From NCBI RefSeq assembly GCF_965198575.1, contig NZ_OZ240671.1, forward strand, positions 310,001-374,000: a stretch of 64,000 nt of DNA. The letters are read 5' to 3'. Positions 16,962 to 26,093 of this stretch are shown in pieces. Within the stretch, counting starts at the first letter, position 1; each line of letters begins with the position of its first letter. Origin of the DNA: Lichenicola sp965198575 (GTDB lineage: Bacteria > Pseudomonadota > Alphaproteobacteria > Acetobacterales > Acetobacteraceae). The notes under the pieces were generated by a model that saw nothing but the letters and a program-made list of their open reading frames with translations, did no database searches and was not told the DNA's origin. The translations under genes and the position numbers were made by a program.

Positions 16962-17165
16962 TCACTGCGCTTTCGGCGTCTGCGGCAACGGCGTCATCTC
17001 CTGGACCTGCGACCCGACCAGGCGGTCATGGTTGGGGCCGTCGAGCCAGTTGAAGCGATCGGTGCTGAGCAGGATGAAATGGATCACCAGAGCAAGGGTC
17101 AGCAGAAACACGAACAGCGTGACCAATGCCCGACGGGGATCGAACAGGACCCAGATGCGCCACAT
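16962..17165 (-). CDS. pufA: Light-harvesting 1 (B870) alpha subunit
   Basis: A 67-residue single-helix protein. MWRIWVLFDPRRALVTLFVF is the hallmark N-terminus of LH1 alpha, and His29 in ALVIHFILL is the bacteriochlorophyll ligand. The C-terminus has NWLDGP, with the Trp that hydrogen-bonds the pigment acetyl group. It makes the inner ring around the reaction centre. It lies 12 bases downstream of pufB. Confidence 0.95.
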   Translation of the reverse strand: MWRIWVLFDPRRALVTLFVFLLTLALVIHFILLSTDRFNWLDGPNHDRLVGSQVQEMTPLPQTPKAQ

Positions 17166-17177
17166 GATTTCTGCTCC

Positions 17178-17399
17178 CTATGAAAAGGCGCTGACGAGCT
17201 GGTGCGCGGCAAGGGCGCCGTCCAGCATCGCCGCATGGTAGTTGCCGCCCCAGGGACGCCAGAGCCACGCCAGGATATGCGCGACGATGGCGACACTGGT
17301 GAAGATGATGAAGCTCAGGACAAAGATCCTGTTGAACTCCTGGGCTTCACCAGGGGTGAGGCCCGACAGGGTCGAGCGGGTTTCCGGATCAAGGGCCAT
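17178..17399 (-). CDS. pufB: Light-harvesting 1 (B870) beta subunit
   Basis: A 73-residue protein. EAQEFNRIFVLSFIIFTSVA leads into the membrane helix with His41 (VAHILAWLWRPW), the bacteriochlorophyll ligand, and the LWRPW end typical of LH1 beta. A ribosome-binding site (AGGAG) precedes the ATG. The C-terminus is somewhat longer than usual, reading beyond the helix to HQLVSAFS. bchZ ends 42 bases upstream with no pufQ between, unlike Rhodobacter. Confidence 0.95.
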   Translation of the reverse strand: MALDPETRSTLSGLTPGEAQEFNRIFVLSFIIFTSVAIVAHILAWLWRPWGGNYHAAMLDGALAAHQLVSAFS

Positions 17400-17441
17400 C
17401 TGTTGTCTCCTGCGAGGGTCGCGTTTAAGTCGGACTGGTCG

Positions 17442-18941
17442 TCACACCGGAACCCGGTGGTCGATACCGAGGGACCGCCTGGCCCGCTCGACGGTGATGC
17501 GGGTCTCGTGTGCTGCCTCGGCGTCGCGCTCGATCCGTTCGCGCAACGCCTTGGCAGCCGATATCCGCACGATGAAAGGCTCCGCCTCGACATGGTCGTC
17601 GAGCAGCTCGGCAGCCGCGCCATCCCAGAGCATTTCCCGCTCCGACGATGTGCCGGCGTTGCGGCGGGCATGGGTTGCCTCGATCGCATCGAGGTCGGAC
17701 GCCAACGGCAGCATGTTGAACAACGCGTCGAACAGAGCGTTGCAATATTCCTGAACGATGTATGTGGCGCCGGCATAACCCATGAACGGGGTGCCGGTGG
17801 CGCGTCGGATGACCGCACCGGGGAACGAGGCCGGCACGAAGATGCATCGCGCCTTCTGCTCGACCGCATAGATGCGCTCGTTGTTGGAGCCGAACAGCAC
17901 CAAGGGCGGGGTGGCTTTCAGCGCCGCGCGGACCGCGAAATTATCCGGCTTGGCGCCGGGCTTGCGCGCGAACGAGAAACTGCAGGGGATGCCGAGCTCG
18001 TCCTGCAGGAAATGCCGCACGCCGCGCTCGTACGTTTCGGTGGCGACGATCGCGAAACTGCCGGTGGCAAAGAAGTCCTGCGTCACGCTGCGCCAGAGAT
18101 CCCACACCGCCTTGATCGTGGTGCGCTTCTCGCGCTCGATGAACGGCTCCGGATCCAGGCCGGTGAGCTCGCCCAGACTGCGCAGGAATGCGGTGGTGGC
18201 GAACACCCCGATCGGCGCCTGCAGGTAGGGACGCCCGAGTTCCTCGCACAGCTGGCGCCCGAACTCCCGGTAGAGGCAGATATTGACCACCGCGTCGGCG
18301 AGCCGGGGGGTGTCGTTGATATGCGCCTCGAGCGGATAGACCAGGTTGACCGTGCAGCCGATGCCTTCCGCGAGTCGACGTATTTCCGCGATGTCGGATG
18401 GACTGTTGAAGGTGCCGTAGATCGCGCCGATGATGTTGACCTTCGGTGCGCTCGGTGCCTCCGAAGCAGCCTCGCCGGCCGCTCCCACCTTGCGGACCGT
18501 CGGCCGTGCCGCCGGCTTCTTCGTGCCGAACTGCGTCCAGAGCCAGAACAGCGCCCGGTCGGCGCACTGCCACTGGTCGTCGTCGATCGTGCGCGGGATG
18601 AAGCGCATCAGGTTCGAGCCTTCCGGCGTCACCCCGCCGCCGATCATCTCGGCGATGCTGCCGGTAACCACCACGCCCGGCATCTTCTGGTCGCCGACGC
18701 TGTTGGCGCGCCGCAGCGCACCCTCCGTGCCGTGCATCGACAGCGCGTCCTCGCCGAGTCCGGTGACGCTGACCGGCAGTTCATGCGGCGGCAGGCCGTC
18801 GGTGTAGTGCAGCACCGCCGTCACCGGCAGGTTCTCGCAGCCGACCGGCCCGTCGATGATCACGCGCAATCCGCTGATCGCGGAAAACACGTACACCGCG
18901 CCCCAGTATCCACCTGCCCGGTCGTGGTCGATGACCAGCAT
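17442..18941 (-). CDS. bchZ: Chlorophyllide a reductase subunit Z
   Basis: A 499-residue nitrogenase-like catalytic subunit. The start MLVIDHDRAGGYWGAVYVFS and IIDGPVGCENLPVTAVLHYT (with a cluster-ligand Cys) are BchZ signatures, and GIPCSFSFARKPGAKPDNF and PFMGYAGATYIVQEYCNALF follow. With BchY it forms the heterotetramer that reduces the C7-C8 double bond of chlorophyllide a, using electrons from BchX. The open frame extends upstream to 19301, but the ATG at 18941, directly after bchY, fits the family. A short Ala-rich insert lies near 158-185. Confidence 0.95.
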   Translation of the reverse strand: MLVIDHDRAGGYWGAVYVFSAISGLRVIIDGPVGCENLPVTAVLHYTDGLPPHELPVSVTGLGEDALSMHGTEGALRRANSVGDQKMPGVVVTGSIAEMIGGGVTPEGSNLMRFIPRTIDDDQWQCADRALFWLWTQFGTKKPAARPTVRKVGAAGEAASEAPSAPKVNIIGAIYGTFNSPSDIAEIRRLAEGIGCTVNLVYPLEAHINDTPRLADAVVNICLYREFGRQLCEELGRPYLQAPIGVFATTAFLRSLGELTGLDPEPFIEREKRTTIKAVWDLWRSVTQDFFATGSFAIVATETYERGVRHFLQDELGIPCSFSFARKPGAKPDNFAVRAALKATPPLVLFGSNNERIYAVEQKARCIFVPASFPGAVIRRATGTPFMGYAGATYIVQEYCNALFDALFNMLPLASDLDAIEATHARRNAGTSSEREMLWDGAAAELLDDHVEAEPFIVRISAAKALRERIERDAEAAHETRITVERARRSLGIDHRVPV

Positions 18942-18945
18942 CGCC

Positions 18946-20394
18946 TCAGCCCGCCTTCGCGATGGAAGCCGGGGCGCCGGTGCCGAAGAACGACACCATG
19001 CGTTCGAACCGCTCTCGCCCGCGGGTCTGCGCGAGCACGATCTGCGCCATCGCGGCAATACCGGGGAGCCCGAGCAGCGGACGGCCGGACACCATGTTGG
19101 TGTAGTAGATCGCCGGGATGCCCTGCTCCTTGGCCTTCTGCACCACCGGCGTGGTGCCGATGGCGAGGTCAGGCTTGACGATGCGCATGGCCTCGAGATC
19201 CTGCTCGAGCGAGGCACGGAACTGCACGTGCACGCCGCGGGCTTCGAGCCAGATGCGGTCGGCCTCGGTCCAGTCCGTGCGCGGGCAGGCGGTGCCGACA
19301 TAGGGCAGGTCCGCGCCGGCCTCGATCAGCAGCCTGGCCACCAGGAGCTCGGAGCCTTCGTAGCCGGACAGCGTCAGGCGGGCCTTGATCGGGTTGGCGA
19401 CGAGTGCCGCACGCAGCGCCGGCAGCGACGCGTCGAGTGCAGCGTCGAGCGATGATCCGGGCAGGCCCAGTGCCGCCGCGATCGAGCCCAGCCAGGCCTC
19501 GGTGGCAGCCGCGCCGACAGGGCCGGAGGCGACGATCGGCCGGCCGGCGGCGGCGAATTCGCGGAACGAGGCGACATAGAACGGATGGATCGCCGCCACC
19601 ACGTCGCAATCGAGCGCGCCGTACAGGTCGCGCCACTCCCGCGCCGGCACCGGCGGCGCGACCGCGAGCCCGAGCGGCGCCAGCAGCCTCGAGACGGCGA
19701 CCGGATCGGCCGGGAACATCTCGCCGACCAGGGTGACGGTGGGCTGGTCCGAAGCCTGCCCGCGCGGGCGCTGCACCGGACCGGCGGCGATCTCCGCCCG
19801 CGCCGCCCGCAGCATCGCACCGGACAGCACGTCCTTGGCCTCGGCATGGGTCGGCACGCCGAAACCGGGCACATCGATGCCGATGATGCGCACGCCGTCG
19901 ATCTGCTTCGGCAGGAGCTCGAGCGGCACCCCGGACGCGGTCGGCACGCAGAGATTGATGACGACGACCGCGTCATAGTCCGCGGGTTTCGCGGTCTCGA
20001 ACACGGCCTCGCGGATGTCCTCGAACAGCTGGCCGCGGACCAGCGATTCCGAGTTGAACGGCACGTAGCCGACGCTGCGCCTGGCGCCGTAGAAGCGCGA
20101 GGTGAAGCTCAGCCCGTACACGCAGCAGGCCGAGCCGCAGAGGATGGTGGCGACCCGGCGCATGCGCAGCCCGACCCGGAGCGACCCGAACGCCGGGCAC
20201 ATCGATTGCGGCTGGTCGTGCGGTCCGCGTGGATAATCGGTGAGCAGGCGATCGAGCGTGTCGCTGCGTCCGGCGGCGCGTGCGGCCGCCACCAGGGTCT
20301 CGCGGCCGCCATGACAACCGGCATCCGCGGTGGCTGTCGCAGGCACGGCCGTTGCGTTGCCGCCGGCGCCGGGCTGGATGTCGATGTCCTGCAT
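18946..20394 (-). CDS. bchY: Chlorophyllide a reductase subunit Y
   Basis: A 482-residue protein. QSMCPAFGSLRVGLRM, ILCGSACCVYGLSFTS and INLCVPTASGVPLELLPK contain the Cys ligands of the [4Fe-4S] cluster shared with BchZ. The start at 20394 (MQDIDIQPG) lies 2 bases past the bchX stop and is preferred to far-upstream ATGs in the open frame. The N-terminal 45 residues are Ala/Gly-rich and probably flexible. It works with BchX and BchZ in the step that commits to bacteriochlorophyll. Confidence 0.95.
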   Translation of the reverse strand: MQDIDIQPGAGGNATAVPATATADAGCHGGRETLVAAARAAGRSDTLDRLLTDYPRGPHDQPQSMCPAFGSLRVGLRMRRVATILCGSACCVYGLSFTSRFYGARRSVGYVPFNSESLVRGQLFEDIREAVFETAKPADYDAVVVINLCVPTASGVPLELLPKQIDGVRIIGIDVPGFGVPTHAEAKDVLSGAMLRAARAEIAAGPVQRPRGQASDQPTVTLVGEMFPADPVAVSRLLAPLGLAVAPPVPAREWRDLYGALDCDVVAAIHPFYVASFREFAAAGRPIVASGPVGAAATEAWLGSIAAALGLPGSSLDAALDASLPALRAALVANPIKARLTLSGYEGSELLVARLLIEAGADLPYVGTACPRTDWTEADRIWLEARGVHVQFRASLEQDLEAMRIVKPDLAIGTTPVVQKAKEQGIPAIYYTNMVSGRPLLGLPGIAAMAQIVLAQTRGRERFERMVSFFGTGAPASIAKAG

Positions 20395-20396
20395 GA

Positions 20397-21353
20397 TCAG
20401 GCGCCTTCGTAGATCACTTCGAGCGACGGAAGCTCGGCGGCGAGGGTGCCGGCCCACATGTCGTTCATCGTCGCCGGCTGCAGCACGACGTCCCGACCGA
20501 CGGCATCGCCCTTGAACAGGTCGAGCAGGTTGTCGTGCGTGAGCGGATTCGGCCGCAGCGGCGGTGCCGCGTCGATCTGTTCCGCGAGGTCGGCGAAGAT
20601 CGGCTCCCACGGGCTGCCGATGCTGCCGACGATCTCGTAGTTGGCGCTCTTGCGACGGATGTCGTCATCGGCCGGGATCGCGGCGAGCACCGGGATGCCG
20701 ACCGCCTTGGCGAATGCGGCCGCCTCGCCGGTACCGTCATCCTTGTTGATCACCAGGCCGGCGACCCCGACATGGCCGCCGAGCTTGCAGAAATACTCGA
20801 CCGCCGAACAGACGTTGTTGGCGACGTAAAGGGATTGCAGGTCGTTGGAGCCGACGACGATCACCTTGTGGCACATGTCGCGCGCGATCGGCAGTCCGAA
20901 GCCGCCGCAGACCACGTCGCCGAGGAAGTCCAGCAGCACGTAGTCGAAACCCCACTCATGAAACCCGAGTTTTTCCAGCAGCTCGAAACCGTGGATGATG
21001 CCGCGACCACCGCAGCCACGCCCGACCTCCGGGCCGCCGAGTTCCATCGCGAACACGCCGTCACGCTTGAAGCAGACGTCGCCGATCTGCACTTTTTCGC
21101 CGGCGGCTTTCTTCTTCGACGAGGTCTCGATGATCGTCGGGCAGGAGCGGCCGCCGAACAGCAGCGACGTCGTGTCGCTCTTCGGGTCGCACCCGATCAG
21201 CAGGACGCGTTTTCCGTGCTGAGCCATCGAGTAGGACAGGTTGGCGAGCGTGAAGCTCTTGCCGATGCCACCCTTGCCATAGATGGCAATGATCTGCGCC
21301 TCTTTCTTGGACTCTGACGCGTCACCTGCGATGATCGGGGTTTCAGCGTTCAT
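20397..21353 (-). CDS. bchX: Chlorophyllide a reductase iron protein X
   Basis: A 318-residue NifH-like ATPase. IIAIYGKGGIGKSFTLANLS (21-40) is the deviant Walker A motif. GRGCGGRGII and FLGDVVCGGFG hold the two Cys that share one [4Fe-4S] cluster between subunits. The SKKKAAGEKVQIGDVCFKRD insert separates BchX from BchL and NifH. It passes electrons to BchYZ with ATP hydrolysis. The ATG at 21353 overlaps the bchC stop by 4 bases and is preferred to the ATG at 21389. Confidence 0.95.
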   Translation of the reverse strand: MNAETPIIAGDASESKKEAQIIAIYGKGGIGKSFTLANLSYSMAQHGKRVLLIGCDPKSDTTSLLFGGRSCPTIIETSSKKKAAGEKVQIGDVCFKRDGVFAMELGGPEVGRGCGGRGIIHGFELLEKLGFHEWGFDYVLLDFLGDVVCGGFGLPIARDMCHKVIVVGSNDLQSLYVANNVCSAVEYFCKLGGHVGVAGLVINKDDGTGEAAAFAKAVGIPVLAAIPADDDIRRKSANYEIVGSIGSPWEPIFADLAEQIDAAPPLRPNPLTHDNLLDLFKGDAVGRDVVLQPATMNDMWAGTLAAELPSLEVIYEGA

Positions 21354-22282
21354 GCCGGTGTTCTCCAATCGAGAATCATCTTGAGGCATTCGGGATCGTC
21401 GAATGCCGTCAGATAGGCCGCCTGTGCATCCACCGCCCGGCGGCGATGCGTGATCAGGCCGTCGAGCGAGAGCGTGCGGTCAGCGAGAAGTCGCTGCACC
21501 ATCTTGAGATCGTCGGGCTTCCATTCCGCGACAATACGCAGGCGGGCCTCGCGCATGAAGGCCGGCGCAAATGCGAACGAGAGCGTGCCGGCGTAGAATC
21601 CGGCCAGAACGACCTCGCCGCCGGGAGCCAGCCGTGCAATTGCCGTGTCGAGCACCGCCATGTCGCCGCTGGCATCGATGATGGTCTTGTAGTCGCGCCG
21701 CGCGTCCTGCTCGGATGTCGAGACGGTATATCCGTCCGCTCCGGAGGCGCGTCCGGGAAGCGCTTCCCAGACCATCGGCGCCGGATGCCCGAGGGCGATG
21801 GTGATCCGCGCGATCAGGCGGCCCAGCACGCCATGTCCGATCAGGAGCTCCGGAGGCTGCAGCGCGATCGCGTGATAGGCCGTGGCTGCCAATGCAAGCA
21901 GGGTCCCGCGCTCGCCCATGCCGGCCTCGATCGGCACGACGCGGCTGCCACCCGTCACCAGCCTCGCCGCGGCGCCGCCGAACAGACCCCGCGTCGAGCC
22001 GAAGCAGCGTGCGCCTGGAACGAATACGATCTCGCCTTCCGAGCGACCCGAGCCGGCACCCGCCTCGATGATGCGCCCGACGGACTCGTAGCCCGGCACC
22101 AGCGGATACCCCATGCCGGGGAAGTCGGGCATGCGGCCGGTCCAGAGCAGTCGCTCGGTGCCGGCGCTGATGCCGCTCCAGTCGATATCGACGACCACGT
22201 CGTCCTCGCCCGGAGGTGAGAGATCCAGCAGATCCAGGCCGGCATGTCCGGGAGCGGTCATGACCACGGCGACGGTCTGCAT
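21350..22282 (-). CDS. bchC: Bacteriochlorophyllide a dehydrogenase (2-alpha-hydroxyethyl oxidation)
   Basis: A 310-residue MDR-type dehydrogenase. IDWSGISAGTERLLWTGRMP and YPLVPGYESVGRI are characteristic of BchC, and IDASGDMAVLD lies in the nucleotide-binding half. It oxidises the 3-hydroxyethyl group to the 3-acetyl group of bacteriochlorophyllide a. The ATG at 22282 has a strong ribosome-binding site (AGGAGG) and comes after a PpsR palindrome at 22326-22343, so the bchCXYZ-puf segment should have its own regulated promoter besides read-through from crtEF. Confidence 0.94.
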   Translation of the reverse strand: MQTVAVVMTAPGHAGLDLLDLSPPGEDDVVVDIDWSGISAGTERLLWTGRMPDFPGMGYPLVPGYESVGRIIEAGAGSGRSEGEIVFVPGARCFGSTRGLFGGAAARLVTGGSRVVPIEAGMGERGTLLALAATAYHAIALQPPELLIGHGVLGRLIARITIALGHPAPMVWEALPGRASGADGYTVSTSEQDARRDYKTIIDASGDMAVLDTAIARLAPGGEVVLAGFYAGTLSFAFAPAFMREARLRIVAEWKPDDLKMVQRLLADRTLSLDGLITHRRRAVDAQAAYLTAFDDPECLKMILDWRTPA

Positions 22283-22325
22283 GATTGGTCCTCCTGTCGC
22301 GTCTGTCTGGTGCGACGCCGGCATG

Positions 22326-22343
22326 TGTCAACCTAGCATGACA
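22326..22343. promoter_or_regulatory. PpsR/CrtJ operator upstream of bchC, overlapping a predicted promoter
   Basis: TGTCAACCTAGCATGACA: a TGT-N12-ACA palindrome with five matched bases per arm (TGTCA/TGACA), the known PpsR/CrtJ binding site. On the minus strand a plausible promoter has a -35 box TTGCCT (22352-22357) and a -10 box TAGGTT (22330-22335), spaced 16 bases. The operator covers the -10, which fits repression. It lies 44 bases before the bchC start. I find no second perfect site next to it. Confidence 0.8.
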
Positions 22344-22364
22344 ATCTTGTTAGGCAAGCTGGAC

Positions 22365-23486
22365 TTACAGCTGCGGGTCATTTCGTGATCCGCGGGCCGA
22401 AATCAGTTGCGTGACCAGCGGCAGGTGCGTCGGCAAAGTCCGGCAGCGCGTGAAACCGGCGTCCCGCAGCATCCGGGTCAGGCGCGCAGCACTCCTCGGC
22501 ATGCCGCGTCCCATCGCCAACAGGTAGAATCCGAAATAGGCGCCCCCCATGGCCGCGACGCCGGGCGTGTCGGCCATCGGCTCGACGATCAGCAGGGTGC
22601 CACCGGGGACGAGGGCCGCCCGGATCTTGCGCAGCAGCGCCATGACGGTCGCGTCGTCATGGTCGTGCAGGACCCGCACCACCGATACGAGATCGGCGCC
22701 GGACGGCAGCGCGTCCCGTTGGAAATCACCGCCATGCGTCGTGGTGCGCCCGGCAAGGCCGGCATCGGCCAGGCGTGCATCTGCAAGCGATACGACCGCG
22801 GGCAGGTCGAACAACGCCAGGCGCAGCCCGGGAGCACGCCGTGCCGCCGCGATCAGGAAGCTGCCGTCACCACCGCCGATATCGAGCAGCAGCCGGTGGC
22901 CGTCGAGCGGATAGGCGGCCAGGGCCTGCTCGGCGACCATCGCCTGCGACTCCGCCATCAGCGCGGAGTACGGCGCGACATCACTCTCCCGCAGCGCAGC
23001 CGCCTCGCCCGGCCCGGCATACGACCAGTAGCGACCGAGTCGGGTGGCGCCGGCCTCGCGGCGGAGCAGCGCTACCGGATCGCGCAGGTCGTCATAGAGC
23101 AGCGCGTGGTGGCGGATCATTGCGGTGACGCCGGCATTGTCGATCAGCGCCGCGCCGAGCGGACCGAGGCCATAGCGTCCGCCGCCGCGATGCCGGGTGA
23201 TACGCAGCGCCGTCGCCGCATCCAGCAGTCGCCGTGCGGCATCGGGTGCGAGGCCGAGCGGAAGCGCCAGCGTTTCGGCGGTGGCCGGACCGCGGCGCAG
23301 CAGCTCCGGCAGATCGAGCTGCACGCAGGCGGTCAGGACCTGCGTATAGACGAACCCTCCGGCCAGATCGAAAAGATCCCGCGCCCGTCTGCGTGCGATC
23401 GGCCGTGTCAGCGGGAATGCCATTGCCGCGCGCCGGAAATGCCGGCTGCTCTGCAACCGGTCCAGCCACGACCCGAGCAGCATCAC
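22365..23486 (-). CDS. crtF: Demethylspheroidene O-methyltransferase
   Basis: A 373-residue class I O-methyltransferase. LFDLAGGFVYTQVLTACVQL is the N-terminal dimerisation region. LLLDIGGGDGSFLIAA is the SAM-binding motif, and VRVLHDHDDATVMALLRKIR contains the usual catalytic-region His. It methylates the 1-hydroxyl of demethylspheroidene-type or demethylspirilloxanthin-type carotenoids. Its start overlaps crtE by 4 bases. The 82 bases after its stop hold the bchC promoter and PpsR site. Confidence 0.93.
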   Translation of the reverse strand: MMLLGSWLDRLQSSRHFRRAAMAFPLTRPIARRRARDLFDLAGGFVYTQVLTACVQLDLPELLRRGPATAETLALPLGLAPDAARRLLDAATALRITRHRGGGRYGLGPLGAALIDNAGVTAMIRHHALLYDDLRDPVALLRREAGATRLGRYWSYAGPGEAAALRESDVAPYSALMAESQAMVAEQALAAYPLDGHRLLLDIGGGDGSFLIAAARRAPGLRLALFDLPAVVSLADARLADAGLAGRTTTHGGDFQRDALPSGADLVSVVRVLHDHDDATVMALLRKIRAALVPGGTLLIVEPMADTPGVAAMGGAYFGFYLLAMGRGMPRSAARLTRMLRDAGFTRCRTLPTHLPLVTQLISARGSRNDPQL

Positions 23487-24406
23487 GCCGCCTGGGATGC
23501 CCCGGGACGCGACGGTTCGGCCTGAAGCGGGATCAGCGGCGACCCGGACGCCGGCATGACGGATCCCTCCGGCAGCAGCCGCCGCAACTCATGCCCGATC
23601 AGCGACACCAGCGCGGATCTGCCGACGCAGGCCGGGATCGACGCGACAGCCTCGGACACCAGCTGGTCCAGGTGCTCGCGTGCGCCGGACAGGCCGTGCA
23701 GCGAGACCGCACTCGGCCGGCCGAGTGCCCTGTCGCGGCCAGGCGACTTGCCCATCTGCGACGCGCTCGTCACCACATCGCGGATGTCGTCGGCGACCTG
23801 GTAGGCCTGCCCGAGACAATCGCCCAGACCGCGCCAGGCTGCCGGATCCGCACCGCCCACGATCGCCCCCGCCTCGGCGGCAGCGGCGAACAGCGACGCG
23901 GTCTTGGCCCGGTGATAGGTCGCCAGCACCACGTCCCGCTCGCACTCCCACGCCTGGCCCGCCGCCAGCCCGTACGGCGATCCGGCAGCGCGGGCCAGCA
24001 ACACCATCAACGGGGCCAGCTTCCCGTCGCTCGTGATCCGCTGCGCCAGGACCTCGAAGGCGAGGACGATCAGCGCGTCACCGGCCAGCACCGCCAATGG
24101 CTGCCCGAAAGCACGATGCACGGAAGCGCGCCCACGTCGCAGCGGCGCGTCGTCGAAGCACGGCAGGTCATCATGCACGAGCGAGGCGCAGTGCAGCAGC
24201 TCGATCGCGGCGGCGGCGGCCCCGGCGGCATTCATGTCACCGCCACATGACGCGGCGACCGCAAGGCAGAGTCGCGGCCGGACCCGGGCGCCTCCCGGGA
24301 AGACGGCGTGCCGCATGGCATCGGCCAGTCGCGGTGGACCACCCGGACCTGCCGCTCCGGAGATCGCGTCATCCAGGACTCCGTCAAGCTGTGTCAGGAT
24401 GTCCAT
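23483..24406 (-). CDS. crtE: Geranylgeranyl diphosphate synthase
   Basis: A 307-residue prenyltransferase. DDLPCFDD (79-86) is the first Asp-rich motif and YQVADDIRD the second. VFPGGARVRPRLCL contains the conserved Arg pair. It makes C20 diphosphate for both carotenoids and the bacteriochlorophyll tail. The ATG at 24406 has a good ribosome-binding site (GGGGAGG). It is divergent from crtD across about 97 bases that contain a PpsR palindrome, and it heads the crtEF-bchCXYZ-puf direction. Confidence 0.94.
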   Translation of the reverse strand: MDILTQLDGVLDDAISGAAGPGGPPRLADAMRHAVFPGGARVRPRLCLAVAASCGGDMNAAGAAAAAIELLHCASLVHDDLPCFDDAPLRRGRASVHRAFGQPLAVLAGDALIVLAFEVLAQRITSDGKLAPLMVLLARAAGSPYGLAAGQAWECERDVVLATYHRAKTASLFAAAAEAGAIVGGADPAAWRGLGDCLGQAYQVADDIRDVVTSASQMGKSPGRDRALGRPSAVSLHGLSGAREHLDQLVSEAVASIPACVGRSALVSLIGHELRRLLPEGSVMPASGSPLIPLQAEPSRPGASQAA

Positions 24407-24460
24407 CGGCACCTCCCCTGGTGACATGGCCGATTGTCAGATTGTTCTTCCTGATCATAG

Positions 24461-24478
24461 TGTCAGTTATGCATGACA
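24461..24478. promoter_or_regulatory. PpsR/CrtJ operator between crtE and crtD
   Basis: TGTCAGTTATGCATGACA: a perfect TGT-N12-ACA site with TGTCA/TGACA arms, in the crtE-crtD divergent region. On the minus strand TTGAGG and CACTAT, 17 bases apart, could be the crtE promoter, and the operator covers its spacer and -10. A plus-strand pair TTCTTC/TATGCA is also possible for crtD. One bound PpsR could therefore control both directions. Confidence 0.8.
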
Positions 24479-24503
24479 TCCTCAACCGTTGCTGGATGGA
24501 GAT

Positions 24504-26093
24504 GTGACGCGATTGGGCCGTCGCCGTCGTGTCACGATCATCGGTGCCGGCATGGGCGGCCTCGCGGCGGCAATTGACCTCGCGCGCCAGGGTATCCAGG
24601 TCGATCTGCTGGAACGTCAGGCTGCACCCGGCGGCAAGATGCGGGTCGTACCGCTCGCGACCCCGCATGGCGAGGCCCGCTTGGATGCCGGGCCGACGGT
24701 TCTGACGATGCGCGACGTGTTCGAGGCGCTGTTCGAGGATGCCGGCAGCCTGCTCGACCGGCACGTCACGATGCATCCGGCGGAGATCCTCGCGCGCCAT
24801 GCCTGGGAGGACGGCACGACCCTCGATCTGTTCGCAGACACCGCCCGTTCGGAACAGGCGATCGCCGAACTCGCAGGCAGCGGCGAGGCCAGGCGGTTCC
24901 GGTCGTTCTGCGCGTCCGCGGCACGGATCCATCGCACGCTGGACCAGTCTTTCATGCGGGCGCCACGGCCGAACGTGCTGTCGCTGACCTGGCGCGCCGG
25001 ACCGCTCGCGCTGTCCCGGATCAGGCCGTTCACGCGCATGGCCACCGCACTTGCGCAGGAATTTCACGACCCCAGGCTGCGACAGTTGTTCGGCCGCTAC
25101 GCCACCTATTGCGGCTCCTCGCCCATCGACGCGCCGGCGACGCTCATGCTGGTGGCGCATGTCGAGCAGCAGGGGGTCTGGCTGGTCGAGGGCGGCATGC
25201 ACCGGCTTGCGGCTTCGATGGCGGAGCTGGCGACGCAACTCGGCGCAACACTGCGGTTCGATGCCCCGGTCCGGGAGATCATCGTCCACAACAAAAAGGC
25301 GGTCGGCGTGACGCTGGCGGATGGCGAGCACATCGAGAGCGATGCCGTGCTCTGCAACGCCGAGACCGCATCCCTGGCCGCGGGATCGTTCGGCGCCGAC
25401 GCCAGAGCGGCCGCACGCCCGACACCCCTCCGGGCCCGATCATTATCTGCAGTCACCTGGAGCGTGGTGGCAGAGACTGACGGTTTCCCGCTGGTGCGCC
25501 ACAACGTGTTCTTTTCCGGCGACGCGTCGGGCGAGTTCGAGGACATCTTCCGGCATCACCGCATGCCTGCCTCCCCGACCGTCTATGTATGCGCTCAGGA
25601 TCGGGACGCCGGGCAGGATTGTTCCGGCCCGACGGGACCCCACGCCGGACCTGAACGCCTGCTTTGCCTGGTCAACGCCCCAGCGCTGGGCGACCAGGAT
25701 CGTTTCGATGCAGTGGAGCTCGATGAATGCGAAACCCGGATGATGACGCGGTTGCAGCGCAGCGGCGTGCGGCTCAGGCCGGAGGTGATGCAACGGACCG
25801 GCCCGAGGGAGTACGCGGCGTTGTATCCGGGGACCGGGGGCGCGCTGTACGGTCCGGCGACGCATGGCTGGGCGGCATCGTTCAGCCGGCCGGGGAGTCG
25901 CTCGAGGCTGCCCGGCCTCTATCTGACCGGGGGCAGCGTGCACCCGGGTCCGGGGGTCCCGATGGCGGCGCTGTCGGGACGTCTCGCGGCGGCGCGGATC
26001 ATCTCGGACCTCGTTTCGACCTCGTTGTCCCGCCGTCCGGCTATGGCTGGTGGTATCTCGACGCGCTCGCCGATGACGGACACACCGGCCTGA
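24504..26093 (+). CDS. crtD: Hydroxyneurosporene desaturase (methoxyneurosporene dehydrogenase)
   Basis: A CrtI-like flavoprotein of about 529 residues. VTIIGAGMGGLAAAIDLARQ is the FAD fold, GGKMRVVPL and LDAGPTVLTMRDVFEALF are CrtD-like, and LYLTGGSVHPGPGVPMAALS is the C-terminal signature. It desaturates at C-3,4 of 1-hydroxy carotenoids. I chose the GTG at 24504; a TTG at 24489 is also in frame and there is no ATG. The last 120 codons overlap a second open frame that appears to encode the N-terminal part of the CrtC family, which limits how the crtD C-terminus can vary. Confidence 0.92.
   Translation: MTRLGRRRRVTIIGAGMGGLAAAIDLARQGIQVDLLERQAAPGGKMRVVPLATPHGEARLDAGPTVLTMRDVFEALFEDAGSLLDRHVTMHPAEILARHAWEDGTTLDLFADTARSEQAIAELAGSGEARRFRSFCASAARIHRTLDQSFMRAPRPNVLSLTWRAGPLALSRIRPFTRMATALAQEFHDPRLRQLFGRYATYCGSSPIDAPATLMLVAHVEQQGVWLVEGGMHRLAASMAELATQLGATLRFDAPVREIIVHNKKAVGVTLADGEHIESDAVLCNAETASLAAGSFGADARAAARPTPLRARSLSAVTWSVVAETDGFPLVRHNVFFSGDASGEFEDIFRHHRMPASPTVYVCAQDRDAGQDCSGPTGPHAGPERLLCLVNAPALGDQDRFDAVELDECETRMMTRLQRSGVRLRPEVMQRTGPREYAALYPGTGGALYGPATHGWAASFSRPGSRSRLPGLYLTGGSVHPGPGVPMAALSGRLAAARIISDLVSTSLSRRPAMAGGISTRSPMTDTPA

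Noticed and set aside
17202..19178. 658-codon plus-strand open frame opposite bchZ and pufB
   Set aside because: Shadow caused by high third-position GC; bchZ and pufB are certain on the other strand.
24422..24439. TGACA-N8-TGTCA near crtE as a second PpsR site
   Set aside because: The half-sites point outward, the reverse of the TGT-N12-ACA operator, and the sequence overlaps the crtE leader; probably chance.
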